From positions 1-32,687 of IMG/VR virus record IMGVR_UViG_3300045995_000052: a stretch of 32,687 nucleotides of DNA; one strand, 5' to 3'. Of this stretch, positions 6,846-16,473 are shown piece after piece (position 1 is the first letter of the stretch; each line of letters begins with the position of its first letter). The position numbers and the translations under genes were made by a program. Under the pieces are notes generated by a model, which worked only from the letters and a program-made list of their open reading frames with translations, searched no databases and was not told the origin of the DNA. Source of the stretch: a virus.

Positions 6846-7907
6846 ATGAAGATTGCCAAAATTGGTGATATACATTTTGGAATTAGGCAGGGGTCGGAGA
6901 TATATCAGGAAAATATTAAATTATTTTTTAAGAATGTATTCTTCCCTGCATTAAAACAATATGGAGTAACTAGAGTATTACAAACTGGGGATATGTTTGA
7001 TACTCGTAAACAAACACATTCACAAGCATTATACAATGCTAAAGATTGCTTCTTTGATGAATTGCTATATGAGCACATCGATATGGATATGATTTTAGGT
7101 AATCATGATATATATTATCGTGAAAGTCTAGAAATCAATACACCAAATCTTGTACTAGATGAATATAAAAATATAAAAGTACATGATAGACCACAAACAA
7201 TTTCAATCGATGGTGTTGCTATTGATATGATTCCTTGGATTTGTGAGCAAAATTATTCAGATGTATTTGATTTTATTAATAAATCTAAATCTGAATACTG
7301 TATGGCACATCTAGAACTTGCTGGATTTGAGATGTCTAAAGGTCATATGTGTGAACATGGTATGGATGCATCACTGTTTAAACGATATAAACAAGTATGG
7401 TCTGGTCACTTCCATAGACAATCTAAGAGTGGAAATATACATTATCTAGGTTCACCATCACAACATACATTTGATGACGTTGGTGATATTAGAGGATTCT
7501 ATATATTTGATACAGAAACTCATGAAGATATTTTCATACCAAATCCATATAACCTGTTTGAACGAATTGAATATGATGAAGATGCAGTTTTCAAATTGCA
7601 TGATATATCTAACAAATATGTTAAGGTAATCATCAACAATGCAAAAGATTCAAAAAAATTAGAAAAGTATATTGAATCATTATGGATACAAAATCCAGTA
7701 GATATTAAGACTGTAGATAATATGGTGTTAGCTGAGTCAGCTGAATATGATATTACGATGGAAGCACTTGAACAAGGTAGTTTTGAGATTGTACCATTCT
7801 TAACTGAGTATACAGTAAATCTAAATGAATCATTAACAGACTATCAGAAACAACTAGTTTCAGACACATACAAACTGTTATATACTATGAGTAAAGAGGA
7901 AGAATAA
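6846..7907 (+). CDS. gp47: gp47, SbcD/Mre11-like recombination nuclease subunit
   Basis: 353 residues (T4: 339). The calcineurin-like phosphoesterase motifs are complete: Asp8 and His10 in GDIHFG, Asp49 in QTGDMFD, Asn86-His87-Asp88 in GNHD, His155, and His188/His190 in SGHFH. With gp46 it resects double-strand ends for recombination-dependent replication. The gene starts at ATG 6846 behind GAGAGGG, and gp46 begins 4 nt after its stop, so the two subunits should be made together. The order 47-46 is as in T4. Confidence 0.95.
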   Translation: MKIAKIGDIHFGIRQGSEIYQENIKLFFKNVFFPALKQYGVTRVLQTGDMFDTRKQTHSQALYNAKDCFFDELLYEHIDMDMILGNHDIYYRESLEINTPNLVLDEYKNIKVHDRPQTISIDGVAIDMIPWICEQNYSDVFDFINKSKSEYCMAHLELAGFEMSKGHMCEHGMDASLFKRYKQVWSGHFHRQSKSGNIHYLGSPSQHTFDDVGDIRGFYIFDTETHEDIFIPNPYNLFERIEYDEDAVFKLHDISNKYVKVIINNAKDSKKLEKYIESLWIQNPVDIKTVDNMVLAESAEYDITMEALEQGSFEIVPFLTEYTVNLNESLTDYQKQLVSDTYKLLYTMSKEEE

Positions 7908-7911
7908 TATT

Positions 7912-9618
7912 ATGTTTATAAAGTTATTAAGTGTATCTGCTAAGAATTTCATGAGTATTGGTAATACTCCAATAGAATTAGATTTAACAAAACACACTAA
8001 GTCATTGATTATAGGTAAGAATGGTAATGGTAAATCTGTATTAATTGAAGCAATTATATTTGCATTGTATGGCAAACCATATAGAAAAATTAATAAAGGT
8101 GCATTAGTAAATTCTATCAATGGTAAGGGATGTGAAGTTATAGTAAAATTCCAAGTCAACGATAAGCAATATAAAATTGTTAGAACAATTAAACCAGATA
8201 GTTTGAAAATTTATGCCAATGATGTATTGATTGAGCAACTAGCAAGTGTGGGTGATTATCAAGAGATGTTGGAAACAACAATTCTTAAGATGGATTACAG
8301 TACATGTTGCCAGATGGTTATTATTGGTTCTATGGGTTACATTCCATTCCTACAGCTTAAGTCAGCAGATAGAAGATTATTCGTAGAATCTGTATTGGAT
8401 TTACAACTGTTTTCTGATATGAATAAGAAATTAAAGACAATTCATGCAGAAGAAAAAACAAAATATACAACATCACAGAATGCTATTAATGTTTATAAGT
8501 CGAAAATTGATTCATATGAAGGTGTTATAAGAACACTTGAGGCTGATAAAGGTGTAAAAATCTTAGCAATTGATGAATCCATTAGAGAGAAGATGGAAGA
8601 GTATAAAAAATATATCGGATTAGCAGAGCAAGCGCAAAAAGATATTGATGGCGTTACAGGATTAACCGTTACAACAGATATACAAAGAGATATTAATACA
8701 GCATCATCTGAAATATCAACAGCACAAACAGAAAATACTAAGCTGAATAATAAGATTAAATTCTTTGATGTTACAGCTGAGTGTGCATCATGTGGACAGA
8801 TTATTGATGCAAACCATAAAGAAAAACATATTACAATGTGGAATGAAACAATTTCATATAACAATAATATAATAAAAGAAAAAACAGAACAGAACATTGC
8901 ACGTAGTCTGATTGTCAAACAAGCTCAAGAGAAAGATAGAGAGTTAGCAACTAAAAGACAAAATCTAAAGACTAATCAAGATAGTGCTGAGTGGATAAAG
9001 AAAGATATTGTTAGATTGGGTAAAGAGAAGCAAACATTAGGCACTACGGATGATGGTGCATTGTCTGATGCTAAGAAAAAATTAGAAGATAATATAAATT
9101 TACATGCAGATGAAGTAATAACATCAAAAGAGTTCTTTACAAATATCCAAGTATATGATACAATGCTAACAGCATTAAAAGATAGTGAAGCAAAAGCAGA
9201 AATAGTCAAACAGTACATCCCATTGATTAATTTAACAGTTAATCAGTATATGGATAAATTAGGTTTATATATTAAATTTGAATTGGATGAAAATTTTAAT
9301 GAAACACTCAAATCAAGACATCGTGACGATTTTACCTACGAATCATTCTCTATGGGGGAAAGGATGCGTATCGACTCCTCCTTGTTATTTGCTTGGAGGG
9401 AAATTACGAAAAAGAGAACAGGAATCGAAACAAATTTACTCTTCTTTGACGAAGTTTTGGAAATTCTAGATGATGAGGGTTTTGATGTTATCTTGGGTGT
9501 AGTTGATTCAATACCAAATATGAACTGTTTTATTATTTCTCATAAACAAAATCTAGATGTTAAATTTGATAACATTATTGAGATGATTAAGGTTCAAGAT
9601 TTTACGCAAATTAAGTAG
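7912..9618 (+). CDS. gp46: gp46, SbcC/Rad50-like recombination ATPase subunit
   Basis: 568 residues (T4: 560). Walker A GKNGNGKS (35-42) opens the N-terminal ABC half. A coiled-coil middle contains the zinc hook CASC (291-294). The C-terminal half has the ABC signature SFSMGERMRID (478-488) and Walker B LLFFDEV (509-515) followed by a D-loop-like EILDDEG. Together with gp47 it forms the end-processing complex at the start of strand invasion by UvsX. All parts expected of a working SMC-type ATPase are present. Confidence 0.96.
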   Translation: MFIKLLSVSAKNFMSIGNTPIELDLTKHTKSLIIGKNGNGKSVLIEAIIFALYGKPYRKINKGALVNSINGKGCEVIVKFQVNDKQYKIVRTIKPDSLKIYANDVLIEQLASVGDYQEMLETTILKMDYSTCCQMVIIGSMGYIPFLQLKSADRRLFVESVLDLQLFSDMNKKLKTIHAEEKTKYTTSQNAINVYKSKIDSYEGVIRTLEADKGVKILAIDESIREKMEEYKKYIGLAEQAQKDIDGVTGLTVTTDIQRDINTASSEISTAQTENTKLNNKIKFFDVTAECASCGQIIDANHKEKHITMWNETISYNNNIIKEKTEQNIARSLIVKQAQEKDRELATKRQNLKTNQDSAEWIKKDIVRLGKEKQTLGTTDDGALSDAKKKLEDNINLHADEVITSKEFFTNIQVYDTMLTALKDSEAKAEIVKQYIPLINLTVNQYMDKLGLYIKFELDENFNETLKSRHRDDFTYESFSMGERMRIDSSLLFAWREITKKRTGIETNLLFFDEVLEILDDEGFDVILGVVDSIPNMNCFIISHKQNLDVKFDNIIEMIKVQDFTQIK

Positions 9619-9648
9619 TACATTTTATAATTAAATAGGAGTTTTATA

Positions 9649-10335
9649 ATGAAGTTATCACAAAAAACAATTGATATTTTTAAATATTTTAGTAGCTTGT
9701 CACCAAGTATCTTGATTCGTGAAGGTAATATCTTACGTACACGCAATCAAGCTAAAACAATTGCAACAAAAGCTGAATTGACGGAATCATTCCCAAAAGA
9801 GTTTATCATTTACTCTATTCCAGAATTCTTAAAAACAATCAACTTGTTTAATGAACCAGATATTGAGTTCTTAGATACACATATGATTATTACTGAAGGT
9901 GCTTTAAAGGTTCGCTACATGTATGCAGACCCAATCTTATATCAAAATGCACCAGAAGATAAAGATTATGTTCCTACAAACATTACATGGGGTATGATTG
10001 TTAAGTTGGATAAAACTGAATTAACTAATATTCAAAAAGCATCGGGTGTATTGAATCTAAACACTGTATCATTTACTGAAAGTGGTATCGTAGTTTACTC
10101 AGATAAGAATAAAGATTCTAATAACTTTAAGATGAACTATTCAACTGAATTAGAATTTAGTGGCGAAAAACCAGATACATTTGAAATCAATTTCCCATCA
10201 GCAAACTTAAATTTATTTGAGGGTGATTATGTTGCAGATTTCTTCTGTTCTAAACGTACAGGTGTTAAATTGACAAATGAAGTTGATGGTGTATCAGTAT
10301 GGTTGGCAGCAAACCCATCATCGAATGTAGGATAA
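9649..10335 (+). CDS. gp45: gp45, sliding clamp
   Basis: 228 residues, exactly the T4 gp45 length range. The N-terminus MKLSQKTIDIFKYFSSLSPSILIREGN is characteristic of T4-like clamps, and the C-terminus (VWLAANPSSN) also fits. The trimeric ring tethers gp43 and also activates late transcription through gp55, so it links the two systems encoded here. It has one of the best ribosome binding sites in the window (TAGGAG before ATG 9649), in keeping with a protein needed in quantity. gp44 follows after 4 nt. Confidence 0.95.
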   Translation: MKLSQKTIDIFKYFSSLSPSILIREGNILRTRNQAKTIATKAELTESFPKEFIIYSIPEFLKTINLFNEPDIEFLDTHMIITEGALKVRYMYADPILYQNAPEDKDYVPTNITWGMIVKLDKTELTNIQKASGVLNLNTVSFTESGIVVYSDKNKDSNNFKMNYSTELEFSGEKPDTFEINFPSANLNLFEGDYVADFFCSKRTGVKLTNEVDGVSVWLAANPSSNVG

Positions 10336-10339
10336 TATC

Positions 10340-11269
10340 ATGAATGTAAATGATTACTTATTAACCGAGAAGTATCGTCCACAGACAATTGATGAATGTA
10401 TTTTGCCTGATAGTACACGAGCAACATTAGAAAGCTTTGTTGTTAATGGTAAAATTCCTAATCTATTATTCTGTGGCTCTGCTGGTATCGGTAAAACAAC
10501 AGTAGCCCATGCATTGGGTCGTCAACTAGGATATGATGTATTGTTTGTCAATGCATCAAATGAAGGTCGTTCTATTGATACACTACGAGGTCTTATTACA
10601 GACTTTGCTAGTTCGATGTCACTGTATGCCAATCACAAATTAGTTATCTTAGATGAGTTTGATGGTACAGGTGCTGTTGTTCAGGATGCTCTACGAGCAT
10701 TTGTTGAGTTATATTCAGGAACATGTTCATTTATTTTGACATGTAATTATAAACACAAGTTGATAGATGCAATTCACTCTAGATTCTCTGAGGTAAATTT
10801 CAGCATTCCAGCTGACCAGAAATCTAAAGTTGCAGTAGCATTCATGAAACGTGTTGTGGCAATTCTAGAGAAAGAAAATATTACCTTTGATAAGACAGCA
10901 GTAGCTGAATTGGTTAAGAAATATTTTCCAGACTTCCGTAGAACATTGACAGAGTTACAACGATATACATCAGATGGTACATTTACAATTGAAGAACTGA
11001 AGAATCTAGATTTGGATGTTAATGGTATTATTGCATTAATAAAAGATAAGAAATTTAGTGAGATGATTACAGCTGTAGAGAAATCATCTACAATTGATAT
11101 TACAGCAGTAGCTAATGAGTTGTATGATAATGCGGATAAGTTCTGTGATGCAAATAACAAACCAGTATTGATTAAAATCTTATCGGATTATATTGATAAA
11201 GGTACTAGAACTACAAATCCAAAGATTACAATTATGGCTATGTATGCTGAGATAATGGCGAATATTTAA
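10340..11269 (+). CDS. gp44: gp44, clamp-loader large subunit (AAA+ ATPase)
   Basis: 309 residues (T4: 319). It has the clamp-loader N-terminus LLTEKYRPQTIDECILP, Walker A GSAGIGKT (46-53), Walker B VILDEFD (102-108) and an SRF motif (147-149) in the place of the SRC arginine-finger motif. Four gp44 subunits with one gp62 load the gp45 ring at primer ends. It lies between gp45 and gp62 exactly as in T4, with a 2-nt gap to gp62. Confidence 0.96.
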   Translation: MNVNDYLLTEKYRPQTIDECILPDSTRATLESFVVNGKIPNLLFCGSAGIGKTTVAHALGRQLGYDVLFVNASNEGRSIDTLRGLITDFASSMSLYANHKLVILDEFDGTGAVVQDALRAFVELYSGTCSFILTCNYKHKLIDAIHSRFSEVNFSIPADQKSKVAVAFMKRVVAILEKENITFDKTAVAELVKKYFPDFRRTLTELQRYTSDGTFTIEELKNLDLDVNGIIALIKDKKFSEMITAVEKSSTIDITAVANELYDNADKFCDANNKPVLIKILSDYIDKGTRTTNPKITIMAMYAEIMANI

Positions 11270-11271
11270 TT

Positions 11272-11658
11272 ATGGCTACTTTATTTGATTATGTTGGTAC
11301 AATCAATAATAAAGTAGGCGTAATGCCTATGGATAACATTGATGAATTTAACTCTGTATATGTACAGTATGTTGTTAACATGGCATTTTGTAGATATACT
11401 GAAACAATTATGTTAGTAGATGAATTAGTCTTAATGAATAATTTAACAAATCTTCAACATTTTGATTACTTGTTTAATACAGTTCCTCAAGGTAAACGAT
11501 ATTCTAAATGGAATAAAGCAGACAAAAATTTGGAACTAGATACTATAGTAAGAATATATAATTATTCTTACGATAAGGCTAAACAAGTAGTTGATTTATT
11601 TCAACCAGATGATTTAGAAAAATTAAAAGAAAGACTATTTCAGGGTGGGAAAGAATGA
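11272..11658 (+). CDS. gp62: gp62, clamp-loader small subunit (short form)
   Basis: 128 residues, against 187 in T4; compact versions are usual in marine T4-like phages. Identification rests on position between gp44 and regA, on the N-terminus TLFDYVGTIN, and on the segment FNTVPQGKRYSKWNK, which resembles conserved gp62 sequence. It has no ATPase motif, as expected for a subunit that only completes the loader pentamer. The stop overlaps the regA ATG (ATGA). Confidence 0.8.
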   Translation: MATLFDYVGTINNKVGVMPMDNIDEFNSVYVQYVVNMAFCRYTETIMLVDELVLMNNLTNLQHFDYLFNTVPQGKRYSKWNKADKNLELDTIVRIYNYSYDKAKQVVDLFQPDDLEKLKERLFQGGKE

Positions 11659-12164
11659 TGGTAAAAAGATTATTAGAATCTGTACAGGTTCGAGATAATA
11701 CGACAAATGAAGTATATTATGAAATTGATAGATTAGAGCGTGATGAGTTAGTTTCAACATTTGTTGAAATCAATCCAATTGGTTCGGATGATTTTTTAAA
11801 AGTTAAAGAAACATTGACACGAGTTGGAATTGCTAATCGGGTTAAAAAAGAGATATACCAAAGTTGTCATGTATTACATAAAAAGGGTCATTACTTTATT
11901 GTACTATTTAAAGAGATGTTTGCTATAGATGGTAGAGAAACAGAAATGACTGAAGATGATTATATAAGAAGAAATTATATAGCAAAATTATTAGAGAATT
12001 GGGGATTGATTAAAATCATTAATACTGATATAATGTACAAAGTAGTAGAAGAACTACCTATCTCTGTATATGTATTACCGTATAAAGATAAAAAACAATG
12101 GCAACTTAAACCCAAATATCAAATTGGAACAATCAAGGAAGGTAATAAGAATGGAAACAAGTAA
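11655..12164 (+). CDS. regA: RegA translational repressor with N-terminal extension
   Basis: RegA binds the start regions of early mRNAs, including clamp and clamp-loader genes in T4, and blocks translation. Residues 44-169 match T4 RegA closely: DDFLKVKETLTRVGIAN, YQSCHVLHKKGHYFIV, FKEMFAIDGRETEMTEDD, ENWGLI, and the C-terminal QWQLKPKYQIGTI. T4 RegA is 122 aa; this one is 169 because about 38 extra charged residues precede the RegA fold. No ATG, GTG or TTG occurs in frame near the T4-equivalent start, so the extension seems real. The ATG overlaps the gp62 stop, implying coupling. Confidence 0.92.
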   Translation: MMVKRLLESVQVRDNTTNEVYYEIDRLERDELVSTFVEINPIGSDDFLKVKETLTRVGIANRVKKEIYQSCHVLHKKGHYFIVLFKEMFAIDGRETEMTEDDYIRRNYIAKLLENWGLIKIINTDIMYKVVEELPISVYVLPYKDKKQWQLKPKYQIGTIKEGNKNGNK

Positions 12165-12468
12165 TTTAAGTATTCTAGTATTAAAGTTATCATCAGGTGA
12201 GGTTGTAATTTCAAAAGTACAAGAAGACCAAACAGGTAATATGGCACTAATTAAACCATATGAGTTCTTATCTAAAACAGATGCAAAAGGTAATGTTACT
12301 GGTGGATTTCTACCATTCATGCCATTAGCATTAGATGGATTCATTCAATTGGTACAACGTCCAGTAGCAGTAGCTACACCAGATGAACAATCTGCAAACA
12401 CATATATGAAATTAATTGGTGATAAAGTAATTGAAACACCACCAAAAAATCTTATAATTCCAAAATAA
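12151..12468 (+). CDS. Sm-like small protein
   Basis: 105 residues from ATG 12151, chosen because AAGGAAGG (12136-12143) lies at proper spacing; an earlier in-frame ATG at 12070 is inside regA and has no ribosome binding site. The start of the protein (LKLSSGEVVISKV, then a hydrophobic ALIKPYEF segment and a GFLPFMPLA segment) resembles the Sm-like beta-barrel proteins that marine T4-like phages often carry. An RNA-binding role beside RegA would be plausible but is inference. It overlaps the end of regA by 14 nt. Confidence 0.6.
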   Translation: METSNLSILVLKLSSGEVVISKVQEDQTGNMALIKPYEFLSKTDAKGNVTGGFLPFMPLALDGFIQLVQRPVAVATPDEQSANTYMKLIGDKVIETPPKNLIIPK

Positions 12469-12483
12469 GGAAAAATATTTATT

Positions 12484-12837
12484 ATGATAGTAAGTAAATT
12501 TGACGTAACATCTTCGGTGTTTAGTGACACATTCAGTAAAGCTTGTAGTGTAGATTGGAGTGAAGATGAGAATAAAATCACATTCGGCATTCCAAATACA
12601 AATAAATGCTATAAAGATTTATTGTTAGTTGCCCTTGATACTCGTTCTAAGATTAATTTTGTAATTGATATCTACACACAGATTAAAATTAAGCATGTAT
12701 TAGTACAGCAGTATAATATCGGAGCATTACCATTACGAGTTTATCGGGATAGTTTGTTGCAGAATTCTGATAAGGAATCACTACTCCACATATCATTTAA
12801 AATTGTATCTTCTGAGGTATCATTATTAAATGATTAA
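12484..12837 (+). CDS. conserved-looking unknown protein upstream of gp43
   Basis: 117 residues I do not recognise. It has no signal peptide, membrane segment or cysteine motif. It is a mixed alpha/beta sequence with a hydrophobic middle (DLLLVALDTRSKINFVIDIY) and a C-terminal HISFKIVSSEVSLL strand-like stretch. It sits between the Sm-like gene and DNA polymerase, overlapping the gp43 start by 8 nt, so it is co-translated with the replisome genes. That position suggests, but does not show, a replication-linked role. Confidence 0.6.
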   Translation: MIVSKFDVTSSVFSDTFSKACSVDWSEDENKITFGIPNTNKCYKDLLLVALDTRSKINFVIDIYTQIKIKHVLVQQYNIGALPLRVYRDSLLQNSDKESLLHISFKIVSSEVSLLND

Positions 12838-15397
12838 ACCATATTATACCTCATTTTTTAGACGTGGTAATAGAGTATATATTCGTAGAATTGAAAATGA
12901 TGGTACTAGAACAAACTATCATGTAGCATATAAACCAAAACTATACATTAAACATGAATCTCCAAACTGTGATTTTAAAACATTGGATGGAGATGAATTG
13001 TATGAGATTGAGTTTAGTGATATCAAGTCTGCTAAAGAATATGCTGATGCATCAACTGCGAAGATGTTTGGATATCCTCGTTGGGAATATGCTTGTGCAG
13101 ATGATGAATTTCCATATGAGATTGAATATAAATTTGATGATTTGCGATTAGGTTTTATCGATATTGAGGTAGAATCTGATACCCATTATTCATCAGTAAA
13201 AAACCCAGACCAACCGATTGTATTGATTCAAATTCTATACAACAAAGTTATATACATTTTAGGCACAGATTTCTATCAGTCATATGATGATAAAGTTAAA
13301 TTCATTCGATGTAAGGATGAAGTTGACCTATTAAAGAAATTTGTCATACTTGTTCGTAAATTTGATTTTGATATTATATCAGGATTTCATAGTCAAGGCT
13401 ATGATATTCCAATGCTTCATGAGCGTATGAAGTTGATAGGTATGGAAGATTACTTTAAGAAATTATCACCATTTGGTTTTATCGATACATCAGAAGTTGA
13501 AGTGTTTGGTAAAATGGAATTACGTGTTGATATCAAAGGTATACAGCATCTAGATATTTTAGAGTTAATCAAGAAATTTGATACTAAGAAATATGAGAAT
13601 AATAAATTAGATACAATTGCTAAATCGATATTGAAACGCGGTAAAGTTGCCTATGATGGTAAACTATCAGATTTAATGGTAACAGATTATGCCAAGTTTG
13701 TAGAATATGGTATGGTCGATGTAGACTTGTTGCAAGATATTGAAAACATTAAAAACCTAATTAAGATGGTAGTTAATGTGGCATACATGGATAAATGTAA
13801 TTTTATTGATGCATTCTCACAAGTTCGTATGTGGGATAATCAAATTATGACATTCCTTAAGCATGAGTATCAAGTACAAGTTCCATATCTAATTGCAAAT
13901 GAATTTGTAGAATCAGATGATGAGAAGTTTGAAGGTGCATTCGTATATGAACCAAACCCAAATAGATATGAATGGGTTATGTCAGACGATGTACAATCAA
14001 TGCACCCATCCATTATTATGGCATTTAATGTATCACCAGAAACATATCTAGGTAATGCTAATAAGAATGTTGAGTTCTTTTTGCAAGATTGCCCTCAGTT
14101 TACTAGAGAGATTATGGATAATAATGCTACAACAATGGCAAATGGTGCTATGTTTGATAACACTTATGAGGGATTTTTGCCTAAATTAGTACGTAGAGTA
14201 TTTAATATGCGTATTGAAGCTAAGAATAAAGCAAAAATTCATAAGAAAGAAGCTGAGAAGTTGGAAAAAGTATTAGCAGAATCACCAGATAATGCTGATG
14301 TTAAACTAGAATTGCAAATGAATCGTAATGAGTTTGTACGATTTGATACAATCCAGAGTGCTCTTAAAGTTAAGATTAACTCTATGTTTGGATTCTTGGG
14401 TAATAAGTATTCTAGATTCTATCAGTTGGATATGGCTGAAGGTATTACATTAACTAGTCAGGTAATGTTAAAATCTGGAGCAGAAGAGATTACAACAGTA
14501 ATACAAGAGTTATTGGGAAATAAAGATAATGTTTTATTATATGGGGATACAGATTCGCTATTATATAGTATGGAAGGTATCGTTAATAAGTTTATACCAA
14601 AAGATACACCAAAAGATAAAATAGTAGAATTTTTAGATAGATTACATAAGTCTAAAATTGCACCAAGATTGGCAAGTAAGTTAGAAGTAGTTCAGAACCG
14701 AATGAATGCTCGTGAGCACTCAATACGCTTCGTTAGAGATGTTATTTCTGATGTTAGTATACTGATAGCCAAAAAGAAATATATCATGAGTGTGATGGAT
14801 TCTGAGGGTGTAAGATATTCAGAACCAGACTTGAAAATCATGGGTGTGGAATCAGTTAAAACATCAACTCCACAATACTGTAGAGATAGGATTAAAGAAG
14901 CTATTAGTGTCATATTGTATAAGACTAATGATGACCTGTTTTCTTATATAAATAAAACTAAGAAGCAGTTCTTAGCATTACCAGTAGAAGATATATCGTC
15001 ACCAAGAGGTATATCAGATATTGAGAAGTATACAGCTGATTCAGTTACTGATGATGTATTTGGTGATGATGGAGTTGAAAAGTCTATAACATTTAAAAAT
15101 AGATGTCCAATGCATGTTAAGGCATCTATATACCATAACAAATTAATTATGGATAATGATATGACAAAATGGTATCAACCGATATCGAATGGTGATAAGA
15201 TTAAGTTTACATATTTAAAGACACCAAATCCAATCAAGAACAATGCAATTGCATTTGATGGTATATTACCACCAGAGTTTGGGTTACATAAGTATGTAGA
15301 TTTTGAAATGCAATGGACTAAGACATTCTATAATCCAGTAAAAGCTATTACTGATACTATAGGGTGGAAAATTGAAGAATCAAATGAGATGTTTTAA
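12830..15397 (+). CDS. gp43: gp43, family B DNA polymerase
   Basis: 855 residues (T4: 898), the replicative polymerase with proofreading. Exonuclease motifs: Asp111/Glu113 in FIDIEVE, Asp192 in GFHSQGYDIP, and Tyr293/Asp297 in YGMVD. Polymerase motif A is DVQSMHPSII with Asp387; motif B is KVKINSMFG (513-521); motif C is YGDTDS (571-576). Two family positions differ: the steric-gate Tyr of SLYPS is His392, and the Tyr of NSxYG is Phe520. The exo II Asn is also His. All metal-binding acidic residues are present, so it should be active. It starts inside the upstream gene and is followed by uvsX after 14 nt. Confidence 0.97.
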   Translation: MIKPYYTSFFRRGNRVYIRRIENDGTRTNYHVAYKPKLYIKHESPNCDFKTLDGDELYEIEFSDIKSAKEYADASTAKMFGYPRWEYACADDEFPYEIEYKFDDLRLGFIDIEVESDTHYSSVKNPDQPIVLIQILYNKVIYILGTDFYQSYDDKVKFIRCKDEVDLLKKFVILVRKFDFDIISGFHSQGYDIPMLHERMKLIGMEDYFKKLSPFGFIDTSEVEVFGKMELRVDIKGIQHLDILELIKKFDTKKYENNKLDTIAKSILKRGKVAYDGKLSDLMVTDYAKFVEYGMVDVDLLQDIENIKNLIKMVVNVAYMDKCNFIDAFSQVRMWDNQIMTFLKHEYQVQVPYLIANEFVESDDEKFEGAFVYEPNPNRYEWVMSDDVQSMHPSIIMAFNVSPETYLGNANKNVEFFLQDCPQFTREIMDNNATTMANGAMFDNTYEGFLPKLVRRVFNMRIEAKNKAKIHKKEAEKLEKVLAESPDNADVKLELQMNRNEFVRFDTIQSALKVKINSMFGFLGNKYSRFYQLDMAEGITLTSQVMLKSGAEEITTVIQELLGNKDNVLLYGDTDSLLYSMEGIVNKFIPKDTPKDKIVEFLDRLHKSKIAPRLASKLEVVQNRMNAREHSIRFVRDVISDVSILIAKKKYIMSVMDSEGVRYSEPDLKIMGVESVKTSTPQYCRDRIKEAISVILYKTNDDLFSYINKTKKQFLALPVEDISSPRGISDIEKYTADSVTDDVFGDDGVEKSITFKNRCPMHVKASIYHNKLIMDNDMTKWYQPISNGDKIKFTYLKTPNPIKNNAIAFDGILPPEFGLHKYVDFEMQWTKTFYNPVKAITDTIGWKIEESNEMF

Positions 15398-15411
15398 TAA
15401 AAGGAAAAAAT

Positions 15412-16473
15412 ATGAATGAATTAATGAAAAGAATTTCTAAAGTTGGTGTAAAAGCTGTAGCATTGAGCAAATCTGAAATCTATCAGGATAGAGATATTAC
15501 AACAACAAGTGTACCATCTATTAACATTGCATTGAGTGGTGAGATTGATGGTGGGTTTGGTTCTGGTGTAGGTATTCTAGCTGGACCATCTAAGCATTAC
15601 AAATCAAATACAGGTTTAATCTTGGTATCAGATTATCTAAAGAAATACGAAGATGCATTCTGTTTATTCTATGATTCGGAATTTGGTTCACCACCAGATT
15701 ACTGGGATACACAAGGTATTGATTCTTCTAGAGTTTTACATGTACCAATTGCAAATATTGAGGATATCAAATTTGATTTACCACAAAAGTTAGAAAGTAT
15801 TAATCGTGGTGATAAGGTTATTATTTTTGTTGACTCAGTTGGCAATCTTCCATCTAAAAAAGAGGTTGGTGATGCCCTAGATGGTAAATCAACAACAGAT
15901 ATGACACGAGCAAGAGAAATGAAATCTATGTTCCGTATCATTACACCAATGATTAAGATGCGTAATCTTCCAGCATTGTTTGTAGCACATACCTATCAGA
16001 CTATGGAATTATATAGTAAGTCTGTTGTATCGGGTGGTACAGGTTTGTATTACTCAGCTGATTGGATTATTATTTTTGGTAGACAACAAGAGAAAGATGC
16101 TGATAAAGAATTAGCAGGTTGGAACTTTATTCTTAATACAGAGAAATCTAGATTCGTTAAAGAAAAAACTAAGATTCCATTGACAGTATTGTTTGATAGT
16201 GGTATTAGTAAGTATTCAGGTATTCTAGACTTGGCATTAGAGTCTGGTGATGTAGTTAAACCTAAAAATGGATACTATGCACTAGTAGATAGAGCTACTG
16301 GCGAAGTGGGTAAAGAAGTTAAATTTCCAAAAACACAAGCAGATGATTTCTTGGGTGTAGTATTAGCTAGAGAAGAATTCAAGCAGTTCATTAAAGATAC
16401 TTATAAATTATCTAAAGCTAAACTAGAAGAAGATGATATATTTGGTGATGAAGATATTCCTGTTGATGATTAA
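15412..16473 (+). CDS. uvsX: UvsX, RecA-like recombinase
   Basis: 353 residues (T4: 391). The Walker A is GPSKHYKSN (58-66), the same non-standard form as T4 UvsX, with Lys-Ser kept. Further blocks are FYDSEFGSP, VIIFVDSVGNLPSKKE (Walker B), and FVAHTYQTMELYSKSVVSGGTGLYYSAD (loop L2 region). The C-terminus is acidic, as expected. UvsX performs strand invasion for recombination-dependent replication, using ends made by gp46/47. The ribosome binding site AAAAGGAAA precedes ATG 15412. A sigma70-type promoter begins within its last codons. Confidence 0.96.
   Translation: MNELMKRISKVGVKAVALSKSEIYQDRDITTTSVPSINIALSGEIDGGFGSGVGILAGPSKHYKSNTGLILVSDYLKKYEDAFCLFYDSEFGSPPDYWDTQGIDSSRVLHVPIANIEDIKFDLPQKLESINRGDKVIIFVDSVGNLPSKKEVGDALDGKSTTDMTRAREMKSMFRIITPMIKMRNLPALFVAHTYQTMELYSKSVVSGGTGLYYSADWIIIFGRQQEKDADKELAGWNFILNTEKSRFVKEKTKIPLTVLFDSGISKYSGILDLALESGDVVKPKNGYYALVDRATGEVGKEVKFPKTQADDFLGVVLAREEFKQFIKDTYKLSKAKLEEDDIFGDEDIPVDD

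Noticed and set aside
8493-8918. 141-codon minus-strand frame inside gp46, and other minus-strand frames
   Set aside because: They mirror conserved + strand genes and have no ribosome binding sites. None lies downstream of the minus-strand promoters in a convincing way.
12070-12468. Longer start of the Sm-like gene at ATG 12070
   Set aside because: It would lie deep inside regA with no ribosome binding site, and the first 27 residues are low-complexity; ATG 12151 has AAGGAAGG.
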